Assembly: GCF_001641265.1 (NCBI RefSeq)
Contig: NW_020167563.1
Location: 1-64,000, forward strand
Reading direction: 5' to 3'
DNA from: Pseudogymnoascus destructans
Taxonomy: Eukaryota; Ascomycota; Leotiomycetes; Thelebolales; Thelebolaceae
Length of the DNA stretch: 64,000 bases
The notes beneath the pieces were generated by a model. That model was not told where the DNA came from and ran no database searches. It saw nothing but the letters and a program-made list of their open reading frames with translations. The position numbers and the translations under genes were made by a program. This document shows positions 1-10,336 of the stretch, piece after piece. Numbering within the stretch: position 1 is the first letter of the stretch; each line of letters opens with the position of its first letter.

Positions 1-411
1 ATGGTGCCTGCGAGTCTAACCAACGCCCAAAGAACATGTCCATCAAGCAGTTCATCCACTGGCCTGCAGTTTTGTGGGCATCTCACGGCGCATCACTCCA
101 TCGAAGAGGTGCACGTCTTCCCTGTTCTCGCTAAGAAAATGCCGGAGTTCAAGAACGGCCCTAAGTACAAGGGCGCAGCGAAGTTGTTAAGGCAGCACAA
201 GGAGATCCACGATGGCTTGGACGTATTTAAGCTGTACTTGCAGCAGTGCCAAACTGGGGAGGCCGACTTTGATTTGAGGGTGCTCAAGACGAAGATGGAC
301 TCCTGGGGAACAGTGTTATGGACTCATCTAGATCAAGAGGTCAAGACGTTGGGTGCCGAGAACATGAGGAAATACTGGACTGTAGCAGAGATGAGGCGGA
401 TGCCAATGTAA
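1..411 (+). CDS. Hemerythrin-like (HHE) domain protein, 3' part
   Basis: This is the C-terminal part of a small helical-bundle protein of the fungal hemerythrin-like family, probably a non-haem di-iron protein; the 5' end lies outside the window. Seen: iron-ligand type motifs in order, HHSIEEVHVFP (about residues 31-41), HKEIHDG (about 66-72) and HLDQE (about 109-113), then a conserved-looking tail ending at 411. The strong similarity starts at about residue 20. Upstream, nucleotides 33-60 would read sensibly (MSIKQF) in a different frame, so there is either a one-base frameshift or a splice site near position 55. The annotated start is therefore only the window edge, not a true start. It is followed by pseudogene and transposon debris. 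Family call fairly sure; integrity unknown. Confidence 0.65.
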   Translation: MVPASLTNAQRTCPSSSSSTGLQFCGHLTAHHSIEEVHVFPVLAKKMPEFKNGPKYKGAAKLLRQHKEIHDGLDVFKLYLQQCQTGEADFDLRVLKTKMDSWGTVLWTHLDQEVKTLGAENMRKYWTVAEMRRMPM

Positions 412-528
412 ATATCCATATATAGAAAGAACATAATTTGATTTTAACAACAATATTAATACTTGATCCCCACCTTTTCACCCCCTGGGTTCCTGGCCCA
501 TATATGATGTGTTTTAAACTCTCGGGAA

Positions 529-1297
529 TCACATGAGTAACGTCAACCCCTGCGAATTCTTGCCCGCGCCCGTCGACCTGATATCGAACTACTGGATCTG
601 TTTTACCTTTCCTCCAAAACCGTCACTGTTGTCTTGACCTTTCCATCTCCTGCGCTCAGGGCATATAAACTTCCCTCCCGAAGCAACGTCGGTAAGGCCG
701 GTGCCGCCGTTCGCAGATAGATCAGTAGAGCTGATAATGCTAGCATCCTGAGTGCTCATCTCAACAATGTGGTTCACAACAATATCAGACGTAAGCATTT
801 ACAGTGACATCGGATATGGTAACCCAGCATGTAGCAGATTGATCAGTGATGATGCCCTTCCCTGTTAGGGTGGCATCTTCTCCTCCCATGGCCTCGGCAA
901 GATGGACGCCCTTCACCCATTCGGCCTCGGCCAGACCACACCACCCGTTGGCCCATTCAACACCGTCTCCCAAGTTTTCTTCTCCAGTGACGAGTCTGTC
1001 CTGTTCACAGATGTCAAGGGCAACCCTCCTGCAAACAACACCGGCTTCATCTCTGCGTTCCCAGTCAACCCCACCTCTCCCTGTGGAGGCGCAATTTCAA
1101 GTCTATCGATGACCGAAACCCGCAGCTCCCCTGCCGGCACCGCTGTCCTGTTTGGTTCCGCGGCTATCCCTGGCAGCACCTCACTCTTTGTGACAGACGC
1201 TTCCTTCGGTGCCGCCGTCCTCGCCGTTGACTCGAGCATCAAGAGATGTGCAAGAGACCCCGGATTTTGCTCTTTTGGAGGAGGCCTGGCATTGTGA
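529..1297. pseudogene. 3-carboxymuconate cyclase-like/lactonase family pseudogene with halves in opposite orientation
   Basis: Remnant of a secreted-type fungal seven-bladed propeller protein (3-carboxymuconate cyclase-like). On the plus strand, about 868-1253 encodes the middle of the protein (GLGQTTPPVGPFNTVSQVFF, then SSPAGTAVLFGS and TDASFGAAVLAVDSS). The part that should follow, GKGIITDQSATCW, VVEMSTQDASI, GGTGLTDVASGGKF and the C-terminus NSQGLTLLM, is on the minus strand from about 866 down to a stop at 529. The two pieces therefore meet head to head at about 866-868, the signature of an intragenic inversion. There are also frameshifts and an in-frame stop after KQIQ near 589. The N-terminal half is absent. 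The order of the pieces is judged from remembered family members; the orientation switch is read directly. Confidence 0.7.
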
Positions 1298-1354
1298 TGG
1301 GATTGAAGGCAATTGAGAATGATCAATATTTTAGTGCTGATAGGAGAGGAAAGG

Positions 1355-2263
1355 TGTCATACTGACATTCGTTGCACTCAGTTTGCTATCAAACTCAAGA
1401 GCAAACTTAGAAATCTCCTCAAAACCTACAAGTCACTATACATATTTTGGCTTATCACACCAACAACAAGAGCAATACTACTCAACGATTGCTACAACCC
1501 TCTATGATTCATTACATATCATCGCTCCTTAGTTACTGGGCCAATATTACCACATAGCATATCTCTACAACCCTCTATGATTCATTACATGACATCACTC
1601 CTTAGCAACTGGGCTAATACTACCACATGACATATCTCTACCAACTAGAGGCCTAGGAACATGAACGATAGCTCCAAAAGCTTCTACAACCCTCTATGAT
1701 TCATTACACGCCATCGCTCCTTAGTTACCCACAAGATTGGTTAAGTTATGACATAATTTGTCTATAGGGGTACTCTGACCTTGGACCTCCTTTCACTTCC
1801 TATAGGCTAGGAACCTAAGAGATGGTTCTATGGGATTCTCTTACGTCGACTACAGTTACCAAGCCTGGTTAGTCATGGAAAGTCTTGGAAAATGAGAGAA
1901 CTACACTCCTTTAGCATAAATAGGATTGCCCTTTCCTTAAGAAAGGGCAAGCAGACAATACAGTAAATCGACTATCACATACTTCCACGTCTTTTCCAAG
2001 CTTCCAAGCATTGATCTTGTTACTCCTTGTTTCTGAAAAGTCAGTGAGGTGCGAACCTCTGACTTATCCCTGAGTTCTCAGACTCAACATTTGTTACAAC
2101 TTGCCTAAACCACTCCACTACATCATACACTTGATTGCTGCGTTGTGGAATAGTCTAAGATACAACCCTTTGGCTCTGTTTCCTAAGACAGTGTGTTGTC
2201 TCATTAAAATCATACCTTCCCCTGGGTGGCTAGATTCTCACATCTGGTGCACCCACCATTACA
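1355..2263 (+). repeat. Long LTR-like repeat, copy 1 (909 bp)
   Basis: Near-identical over most of its length to 57137-58129, lacking roughly 85 bp near the 5' part that the second copy has. Both copies start at GTCATACTGACATT and end at CACCCACCATTACA. The other copy has a 5-bp target duplication, so the family is probably a long solo LTR. Internally the phrase CTACAACCCTCTATGATTC recurs three times here, and a TATA-like CATAAATAGG lies near 1917. No target duplication is visible around this copy, which abuts copia sequence on its right. Confidence 0.7.
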
Positions 2264-2990
2264 TATACGGATACAGAACAAGCTTCAGAAAAAGACACCA
2301 AGCTGTTACAGTCGATTATAGGGTCGCTCATGTATGCCATGACACAGACCCGGCCAGATATTGCTTTTGCTGTATCCTTCCTAAGCCGCTTCCTGTCAAA
2401 TCTGACAGCAGCCCATTTACAAGCTGCTTATAGAACGTTACGATACCTTGAGCACACGAAGGGCCTCGGGGTCACATACCATGGAAAGAAGAGGGGCTTT
2501 AAAGGATGCTCTGATTTTGATTGGGGGGCAGATCTTGATACTAGATCTTCGACATCTGGATATCTGTTCTTCCTCTACAGTGGAGTTATCACTTGGAAAA
2601 CAGGAAGACAAAGGACAGTAGCATTATCAAGTACAGAAGCTGAGTATTATGGGCTATCTAACACCACACGAGAAGCTATATGGCTCCGAAGCCACTCAGA
2701 AGCCTTGGATACAATGAAGGCCTCAATCCAGTAGTGATTGAGGGTGATAATCAAGGCAGCTTGGCACTGACTGAGAACCAGAGTTCCACCAGCGCACTAA
2801 GCACATCGACATAAAACACCATTTCCTACGTCAGGAAGTAGAGGAAAAACGGGTCAGTTTCTCATATGTAGAAACAACCAAATTGGCCGCAGACGGCCTA
2901 ACCAAGCCACTCAATGGAGCGAAGCACGCTGCCTTTGTGCAGCAGCTCAGTCTTGAAGACTGGAGTGCCAAAGCACTGGTCAAGGAGTGA
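2264..2990 (+). pseudogene. Ty1/copia polyprotein 3' fragment (RT end and RNase H)
   Basis: Decayed end of a copia polyprotein. Seen: SIIGSLMYAMTQTRPDIAF of the RT/RNase H connection (about 2312-2370), the RNase H motifs GCSDFDWGADLDTRSSTSGY and ALSSTEAEYYGLS, then, after a frameshift near 2730, VIEGDNQGSLAL, TKHIDIKHHFLR and LTKPL, ending in TGA at 2988-2990. The gag, protease, integrase and most of the RT are missing. A purine-rich GTGAAGGGGCA precedes the putative 3' LTR. The fragment is 5' truncated against the long repeat at 2263, so it is not capable of transposition. Confidence 0.85.
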
Positions 2991-2997
2991 AGGGGCA

Positions 2998-3257
2998 TGT
3001 GGAATTCTCACTCCGGCGAAGCATCAGGCGGCGGAGTTCTCACTCTGCACCATGAGAAATAGACTTGGGGGCAAACTCCGGTCAAGCCTACGGACTTGCT
3101 TACCCTCGACTAACTCAGAGGAGAGTTCTGCAGTATATAGAGTAGCTAGAGTAGCTAGATTAAATGAATATGCATTTTTACTTCTAATCAATTGGACCCT
3201 ACTCGTGATACCAGAATTATCATTTACTATTCTACCGAACCTACCAAGAGCTCAACA
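2998..3257 (+). repeat. Putative 3' LTR of the copia fragment
   Basis: Starts TGTGGAATTC directly after a purine tract and ends CTCAACA, giving TG...CA borders of about 260 bp, with a TATA-like AGTATATAG near 3131. The borders are inferred from position and termini only; no second LTR is present in the window for comparison. Confidence 0.5.
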
Positions 3258-3509
3258 TATACAGAAGGCTTGAGAAAGAGCGAAATCCATATTACTTACA
3301 GTATACTTGATGTTCCCTCCACCTACCTTGCCATATTGGGAAAGATGAAGCGCTCATGGTACTACTATGAGCACTCTGCTACCAATTATTCAATGAATCT
3401 CCCTTTCTCTAGACAGAATCTGCGTGTACGAAACAGTTTCTTGTCGGTGGAGGATAACGATGGACACTGTTGGTGAAGTTACTCAGTAGTATTCCCACAC
3501 TAGTCCCAA

Positions 3510-3674
3510 AAGCATTTAAAGTACTCTACTTGATTTTCAAAGCAATTGGCGTTATACTGTAGATTAGTTGCTAAAGATATTAAGTTTTAGCCCCTATTTT
3601 TAACCTAATTCTTAGTATCTTAATAACTGCTCGACCAATTGCTTTAAAAATCAAGTAGAGTACTTTAAATGCTT
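3510..3674. mobile_element. MITE with 40-bp terminal inverted repeats (165 bp)
   Basis: 3510-3549 (AAGCATTTAAAGTACTCTAC and on) is the reverse complement of 3635-3674 with one mismatch in 40 bases. The interior is AT-rich and has no coding capacity. No clear target duplication could be read, so the superfamily is unassigned. Confidence 0.75.
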
Positions 3675-3777
3675 ATAAAAAGCTGAGATTATATTTTATA
3701 ATTTATTATTAAAGGGTTGTTGAGATAGTAAGTTACGAAATTTGTGATTTTTAGTGTAAAATGTAACGTAAGTCGTG

Positions 3778-4252
3778 TGTTACGACGGAACAAGAAGGCT
3801 GGCCAACTACAGGACAGGAAGGAGGGAGGTCGCATGAGACCGGCCCTGGTACCTGGAGGGGCAGCGGGGAATAGTAGTTCCGAAAGTATCACGTGACGGA
3901 CTCGCAGGATGATGAGAAGAGTCCTAAGAGTCCAGGACTCCGAGGACTCGAGTGAGTTCCCAGGAGTCCACTAGGCACGTGACGGACTCGCAGGATGATG
4001 AGAAGAGTCCTAAGAGTCCAGGACTCCGAGGACTCAAGTGAGTTCCCAAGAGTCCACTAGGCACGACGCCACTATATAAGTAGATAGTATTTCCTTAGAT
4101 AGGAGCTTCGTGCTCAACTCAATACAGTATTTGTTATATACTAGTAACGTGTTACTTGAAGCCTTTGTGTCTGATCCCCTGCCTCCTCTGATAAGTAAAC
4201 CTTTACGCAAGAGAACCTCTGTGTCTTCTATTGTTTAGAAGTCAGCGTTACA
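3778..4252 (+). repeat. 5' LTR of the gypsy element
   Basis: 475 bp. U3 contains an 86-bp tandem duplication (3890-3975 and 3976-4061), each unit beginning with the palindrome CACGTG. A TATA box TATATAAG lies at 4073-4080, so R should begin about 30 bp further. Identical to the 3' LTR except for three C/T differences. Confidence 0.95.
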
Positions 4253-4258
4253 CTTTGA

Positions 4259-4328
4259 GCACCACTTCTACGAGGCACTGGCTCATACACAAAGCACCAC
4301 TTCTACGAGGCACTGGCTCATACACAAA
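4259..4328 (+). repeat. 35-bp direct repeat in the gypsy leader
   Basis: Two perfect copies of a 35-bp unit starting GCACCACTTCTACGAGG (4259-4293 and 4294-4328), ending six bases before the gag ATG at 4334. Confidence 0.85.
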
Positions 4329-4333
4329 GCAAC

Positions 4334-6271
4334 ATGTCTGTCGTCAGTTCGAAGGGGAAAACCCCCACCACGCCAACTTCGTCTCAGAGGTCTAAGCCTG
4401 AGAATGAGGAGATGCCCGACGCACCCACCATCAACGAACTCAAGGAAACTCTACGCGTCAAGTTGCCCGATACTTACTCCGGCAACCGAAAGGAACTTGA
4501 GGTGTTTTTGCTACAGGTCGAACTGTACCAGCACTTCAATGACGAGAAGTTTCCCACCCAGGAGAGCTATGCCCTGTGGACTGCGTCCTACCTTAGGGGG
4601 GAAGCCCTGCGATGGATCGAACCATTCCTCAAGGATTATTTCAAATATGAAAGTACCAATGGAAGCATGACAACTACGCAGACTATGTTTGGCAGCTGGA
4701 ATGGATTCTGTAAGGAAATCCGACACATGTTCGGAGACATCGATGAGATTAAGACCGCGGAAGACCATCTGTTTGCACTTAAGCAGACTGGCAGCGCCCT
4801 CACGTACTCCACAGAATTCCAGAGATACGGCAATCAGACAGGATGGGACGCCAGCGCACTCATCAGCCACTACCGACGTGGGCTGAAGAGCCATATACGT
4901 ATGGAACTTGCCCGTTTGGAACAACAACCAACGGACATGGTAGCGCTAATCGAACATACGGTCCGAATCGACAATCGACTATACGAATTCCAGAAGGAAC
5001 GTCGGACCTATGACAAGCCCAAGAAAAGTTACCCCTACCGGGGAAACGAGGGCAGACGACGGGATCAACACCCGCGAGACAACCGTTGGTCGGACCCAAT
5101 GGAACTCGATGCCACGTTCAAACCTGGATGACCCCGTGACCCTAAGAAAGACAGACAATTCAAGGAACGACTCTGTTTTAACTGCGACAAGCCAGGCCAC
5201 ATGGCCCGAGACTGCAGACAGCCAAAGAAAGGGAACGGCGGACGCAAAGTCGGCAAACAACTCAATGCCACCTGGACAGGACAGTTGAACGCAACGTTTG
5301 TGAGCAAACAGGACTGGGGAATAAACGGCGAAAGCACCCCAGAAGACGAGAGCTCAGATGAAGGGTCGGAGGCGGAATCGTTCACCGTTTCGGAACAGGA
5401 GACCTTCGATGAACTCGCACCTACGGAACCAATGAGTCCACGGTGCAAGAGCGTAGTAAGACGCATGGCAAAACACGCCCATGCGAAGATTAGGGCCGAA
5501 CGAGACAAGCCCAGCGGCCAGAGGAGAATCCCCATGCTTAAGGGCATCTACGGGAACCTGTTACAGGAACTTCCGTTAAAGTGCAAGGTGGACGACTGCA
5601 AGAATGACCTCTGGAGATACTACGACCAACTAACGAATACCCGCAGGCTGCTTGGCACGTCCCAAGACGTAGCTAAGTTGGAAGCCCAAGAAGCGGAAGA
5701 ACTGGAGAAGGATGTCGAGCATATGGCTAAACTGAAGTATATGAAAAGCGTCAAACTTTACTACCAGGACCGCAGGAGAGCCCTGAAGAAGTACGACGAG
5801 AAAGCCAGAGATATGCTCCGACGGGAAAATGCGAGACCCACTCCACGCATCGAAAGGAGAGCCATGGAGCAACTAGACACGTTCTCCATGCCTCCGAGGG
5901 AAGATAGTGCATGGGTGAGAGGACAGCGGGAACTATCAACGACAGACGCAACAGAGACTGATCATCCCTGGCACGCGTATGTCTACTGGGAGTATTGCAG
6001 CGAAGATGACTGCAAGCTCCACTGGAAAAAGAAACACCAGAATCAGTTGTTTCCCCGATCCTCGCCCAGGATACACTTCAGAGACGCAGAGCAAGTTCAC
6101 GCCCTCAGGCGAAGCCAGTCTGAAGGGGACTTGCCTATCAAAAGCGAACAGGTATACGAGAAATACCCACATCTGCTAGACGAAGCAGAAGAGCGAGGGA
6201 AACGATCTCCCCAAGGACCACCATTGGAAGCGGATGAATACTATCCTTCCTCGGACGAGTCAAAAAACTAG
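4334..6271 (+). pseudogene. gypsy gag (nucleocapsid/capsid), one in-frame stop
   Basis: Structural protein of the retroelement particle. ATG at 4334 after the leader repeat; one frame runs to TAG at 6269-6271 (645 codons) apart from TGA at 5129-5131, where CGA-to-TGA is a likely cause. The first part (residues 1-260) is a capsid-like helical region typical of Ty3 gag (LPDTYSGNRKELEVFLLQ). Just after the stop comes a zinc knuckle CFNCDKPGHMARDC (CX2CX4HX4C), then a long acidic and charged C-terminal extension of about 350 residues that I do not recognise. The gag stop is coupled to a -1 frameshift signal that leads into pol. Without readthrough of TGA this copy would make a knuckle-less capsid. 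Confidence 0.85.
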
Positions 6272-6299
6272 GAGTCCTCGACGGTAGGCCACCGGCGAG
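6262..6299 (+). promoter_or_regulatory. Putative -1 ribosomal frameshift site between gag and pol
   Basis: The heptamer A AAA AAC (6262-6268) sits in the gag frame immediately before the gag TAG. The -1 frame from it is open into pol (CTA GGA GTC and on). After an 8-nt spacer, 6277-6280 (CTCG) pairs with 6296-6299 (CGAG) and 6282-6285 (CGGT) pairs with 6291-6294 (ACCG), with one A/G mismatch and a 5-nt loop. This is the canonical arrangement; function is inferred. Confidence 0.7.
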
Positions 6300-9200
6300 C
6301 GACATGAAGAGGCCTAGTACAGACCAGCTATGCGCCACGACGGGCAGCATGCAACTATATGTGGTCGCTAAGATACAACAGCGACACCTCCGAGCAATGA
6401 TTGACTCAAAAGCGACGGGCAACTTTATGACAAAGAAAGTAGCAGACACGCAAGGTTTCAAAACAACAATGAAAGCCAAACCATACCCGTTAATGGTTGT
6501 AGATGGAGAGCCCATCTCGACTAATGAAGGAATGGTGACCCACGAAACGGTCCCATTGGAAATGGTCATGCTACACGGGCACAAGGAAACGATTCAGTTT
6601 GACATCGTGCACATGGACAACCATGCGTGCATCCTTGGTGTGCCATGGCTCAAGAAACACAACCCCCAGATCAACTGGTGGAACGAGAAAGTTGTGATGA
6701 GCCAGTGCGCGTGTGAACAACGGACGGACACGCGACAACGGGAGAAACCCTCCCAGGGCCGGAAGGAGTTATGTGCAACCTCCGAGCTCGATGACCTAGC
6801 CCAGGCATCCTCACCGATGAGTATACCGGTGGAGTACAAGGAATACGAGCAATTATTCCAGGAAGGCCCTAAGAACGAGGCGCTTCCTAAGCACCAACCA
6901 TGGGATCACGAGATACCTTTGGAGAAAGACAAGAGTCCACCATTCGGACCAATATATCAGCTATCGGAAAAGGAGCTGAAGGTACTTAAGGAGTACATCA
7001 ATGATAACCTAGTGAAAGGATTCATCAGACCATCCACATCACCAGCAGGAAGTCCGGTGCTTTTCGTACCAAAGAAAGACGGCTCCCTACGGTTATGTGT
7101 GGACTATCGAGCGTTGAACAACATCACAATCAAGGACAGGTATGCCCTGCCGTTAATCAACGAACTACACGATAGATTTCAAGGAGCAAAGATCTTCAGT
7201 AAGCTAGATCTGCGAGGAGCATACAACCTGATCCGAATCAAGGCTGGGGAAGAGTGGAAAACAGTATTCCGCACCCGCTATGGCCTATTCGAGTATCAAG
7301 TCATGCCCTTTGGGCTAACAAACGCACCCGCATCTATGCAACGACTGATGAATGATGCTTTGCACGAATACTTAGACATCTTTACCATTGTCTACCTAGA
7401 CGATGTCCTGGTGTATTCAGCAACCAAGGAAGAGCATGTCAAGCATGTCAAACTTGTCCTGAAGAAACTAAAGGAGTACAGCTTACTCCTCAAACCAGAG
7501 AAGTGCGAGTTCCATAAAAACCAAGTCGAATTCTTGGGTTACATTATCGGAACGCACGGCATCAAGATGGACCAAGCAAAAGTAACGGCAGTGTTGGAAT
7601 GGCCAACACCGACCACGGTCAAGGAAGTGCAAGCCTTCCTAGGCTTCGCCAACTTCTACCGAAGATTCATCTCAGGATATTCCAAGGTAGCTCAACCACT
7701 CACGGAGCTTACCAGAAAGGATCTCGAATTCAAATGGACGGACAAGGCAGAGGCTGCTTTCCAGGAACTTAAGACGAAGTTCACGGAAGCACCTATCCTT
7801 GCTACATTTGACCCTGCAAAGAAGATCATCCTCGAAACGGACTCTTCTGACTTCACAATTGGAGCATGTCTGAATCAACCAGACGAGAACGGTAAGTTCA
7901 AACCAATCGCGTACTACTCTAGGAAACTGTCACCCGTGGAACTCAATTACGACATCCACGACAAGGAGCTACTGGCTATTGTCGTTGCCTTTGAGCAGTG
8001 GCGAGTATATCTTGAGGGATCCACCTACCCTGTGCAGGTATGGACGGATCACAAGAACCTCATATACTTCACCACGACCAAGGTTTTAAACCGCAGACAA
8101 GTCCGCTGGGCAGAAACCCTCGCAGCCTACAACTTCACGATAACCTATCGCAAGGGCTCCGAGAATGCAAGAGCAGACGCTCTCAGCAGACGGACTGACT
8201 ACGCTGGCCCAAAGGAAGAAAGACCTAGAGCAATTCTGAAGAAAACAGATGCAGGAATACAGTACAACGAGTTACTAGCGACGATCTCAGTCATCGAAGA
8301 TACAGAACTCGAGGAAAGACTCAAGAAAGCTTACGCAACAGACGAATGCGCCAAGCGAGTCTTGTCCAAAGTTGAAGGCGACTTCGCCATCGACGAACAA
8401 GGATTGATTCGATACAAAGGGTTAGTGTATGTCCCAAGTCAAATGAGACGCCCGCTGGTGCAAGAACAACACTCGTTACCAGCACACGGTCATCAGGGAG
8501 TAACGCGAACCTTCGAACGAATCACTCGACACTACTACTTCCCAGGTATGAGGAAGCAGGTAGAGACAGTGGTAAGAGAGTGCGACATTTGCAGCAAGTC
8601 AAAATCCAATAGGCATCTGCCATACGGACAACTCAAGTCGACACCAGTACCAAAAGGAGCATGGAAATCAATAGCTTTGGACTTCGTCGTCAAGCTTCCA
8701 CCCTCCAAGGACCCGTTAACAGGAATAGAATACGACTCTATCCTCGTCATCACGGAAAGACTCACGAAATATGGGAAGTTTATACCATATCTAGAAGCTA
8801 GCGACGCCGAGGCGCTCGCATATACCTTCATTCGAGTCATATTAGCCGATCATGGGATGCCAGAAGAAATCATCTCAGATAGAGACAAGCTCTTTACTTC
8901 GAAATTCTGGAAATCATTGATGGCGCTACTGGGAACAAATCATAAGCTGTCAACAGCTTTTCATCCCCAGACAGACGGCCAAACAGAAAGATTAAACCAG
9001 ACCCTTGAACAGTACCTGCGAAGCTATGTCAATTATCAACAGGATAACTGGGTTCAGATCTTACCCATCGCACAGTTTGCATATAACAGCGCGATGACAG
9101 AAGCAACGAAACTCTCACCGTTCTTTGCCAATTATGGCTAGCAACCAGAAGCATATAGGCAACCAAGACCGGATGAATCACGAGCTGAACAAGCCCTGAT

Positions 9201-9801
9201 CGTGGTGGAACAACTTAAATCGTTCCACGAACAACTTGCGACGGACATCCAATTCTTAAATGAACGATCCGCCGCATACGCAAACAAGAAGCGCAGTATG
9301 GAACCTGCCTTCAAGAAGGGGGATAAAGTATACCTACTCCGGAAACATATCAAAACGAAACGACCAAGCACAAAGTTGGACTTCAAGAAATTGGGACCAT
9401 TCAAAATATTGAACAAAGTCAGCTCAGTTAATTACAGACTGCAGCTACCCAAGAAGTCTAGACTACACCCGGTATTTCATGTCTCACTACTGGAACCAGC
9501 AAGAGGAAATACCCCAATTGCGACCGACACCGAACTCCAACCCGAGAATGAGATAATCGAATATGAGGTCGAAGCGATCCTAGACAGAAGGTTAGTAGGA
9601 CGTCGAGAAGAGTTTTTGATAAAATGGGAAAATTACGAACCTACGGATAATTCGTGGGAACCAACAAGAAACATCAGCAAAGAACTGCTGGAGGAATATC
9701 GACGCCGCCATCCGCCAGCCATTGATCCCAAGATGCAGGGGAGTAGGCCAGTGGATCGGAGGAAGCGGGGGTCCCGGTCACAGACGAGGAGGCAGCGCTA
9801 A
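6265..9801 (+). pseudogene. gypsy pol: protease, RT, RNase H, integrase, chromodomain; one in-frame stop
   Basis: Replication polyprotein, in the -1 frame from gag; the first internal ATG is 6304. Domains in order: retropepsin-like (MIDSKATGNF, about 6397-6430; the usual Asp-Ser-Gly reads Asp-Ser-Lys), reverse transcriptase with YLDDVLVYS near 7395, RNase H (ETDSSDFTIGACL near 7840), integrase zinc finger H-X4-H...CDIC (about 8470-8600) and integrase core (ALDFVVKL, SDRDKLF, HPQTDGQTERLNQ). TAG at 9139-9141 interrupts the frame after FFANYG; the same frame continues with the integrase C-terminus (PAFKKGDKVYLLR) and a chromodomain (EYEVEAILDRR...LIKWENYEPTDNSWEP, about 9560-9670), which in chromoviruses directs insertion to heterochromatin. 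The last 128 bp overlap the antisense ORF tail to tail. Confidence 0.93.
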
Positions 9802-10240
9802 CTGCCTGTTCCTCGGCCTCAACAGCGTCACGCTTCTCAGCAGCCACACGTTCGGCCTCCTCTGCCGCATCAAGCTCGTCGAGGGTTTTCAAACCTCGCT
9901 GGAGCATATCTTTACCACGGGTTCGGATGAGGCGTTTCTGCTTCCGCAGACGAAGTAACTTCGAAAGGGTTTCTTCCTCTTCGCGATCCAGGCGATCCTC
10001 CTCCCGTTCGAGCTTCACCCAGTCGGGATGCTCAGGACCCATACAGTCACACTTTTCTTTCAAGTTGCGACGAACGCACTCGGCGCACCGCCGTGAATCA
10101 TTTGGAGACGACACGCAAGTAACGTTTCGCCTCACGCAGTTCGAGCAAGAATCCATTTCGGGTAGTTCGTATCCGTGGTTCTTTATTCGACGGACAAGAT
10201 CATTGCGTTCCTGGAGTTTGCGGGCAGTGTCAGTAGGCAT
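9674..10240 (-). CDS. Antisense accessory ORF of the gypsy element with Zn2Cys6-like cysteine cluster
   Basis: Encoded opposite to gag-pol, between the chromodomain and the polypurine tract. An uninterrupted 188-residue frame runs from ATG at 10240 (a 16-residue upstream extension from ATG 10288 is also open). Seen: six cysteines spaced C-X2-C-X6-C-X9-C-X2-C-X8-C (CSNCVRRNVTC, then CAECVRRNLKEKC), which fits the consensus of the fungal GAL4-type binuclear zinc cluster. A strongly charged probable coiled coil follows (EREEDRLDREEEETLSKLLR), then an Ala/Glu-rich stretch and a Pro/Ser-rich tail. The basic linker and proline usual in true GAL4 clusters are only partly matched, so DNA binding is inference. 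Antisense ORFs are known in some fungal gypsy elements. It has no stops although gag and pol each have one. Confidence 0.7.
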   Translation of the reverse strand: MPTDTARKLQERNDLVRRIKNHGYELPEMDSCSNCVRRNVTCVSSPNDSRRCAECVRRNLKEKCDCMGPEHPDWVKLEREEDRLDREEEETLSKLLRLRKQKRLIRTRGKDMLQRGLKTLDELDAAEEAERVAAEKRDAVEAEEQAVSAASSSVTGTPASSDPLAYSPASWDQWLADGGVDIPPAVLC

Positions 10241-10318
10241 GTTGCATGTTGAAGGACTCGCTGAGGAGCAGCAGAGTCCCGGGGACATGGACGTACTTAT
10301 AGGATTCGAGACGAATGC

Positions 10319-10336
10319 CCAGGGGAAGGGAGCGAG
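10319..10336 (+). other. Polypurine tract of the gypsy element
   Basis: CCAGGGGAAGGGAGCGAG is almost all purine and lies directly against the 3' LTR start at 10337, as expected for the plus-strand primer. Confidence 0.75.

Noticed and set aside
540..600. GAATTC, GTCGAC and GATATC close together, resembling a cloning site
   Set aside because: On the minus strand this encodes the expected C-terminus of the lactonase-like protein (FDIRSTGAGKNSQGLTLL), and it does not match a known polylinker order.
3689..3892. Minus-strand frame in the 5' LTR, repeated in the 3' LTR
   Set aside because: It lies in U3 of both LTRs with no coding signature; a shadow of repeat sequence.
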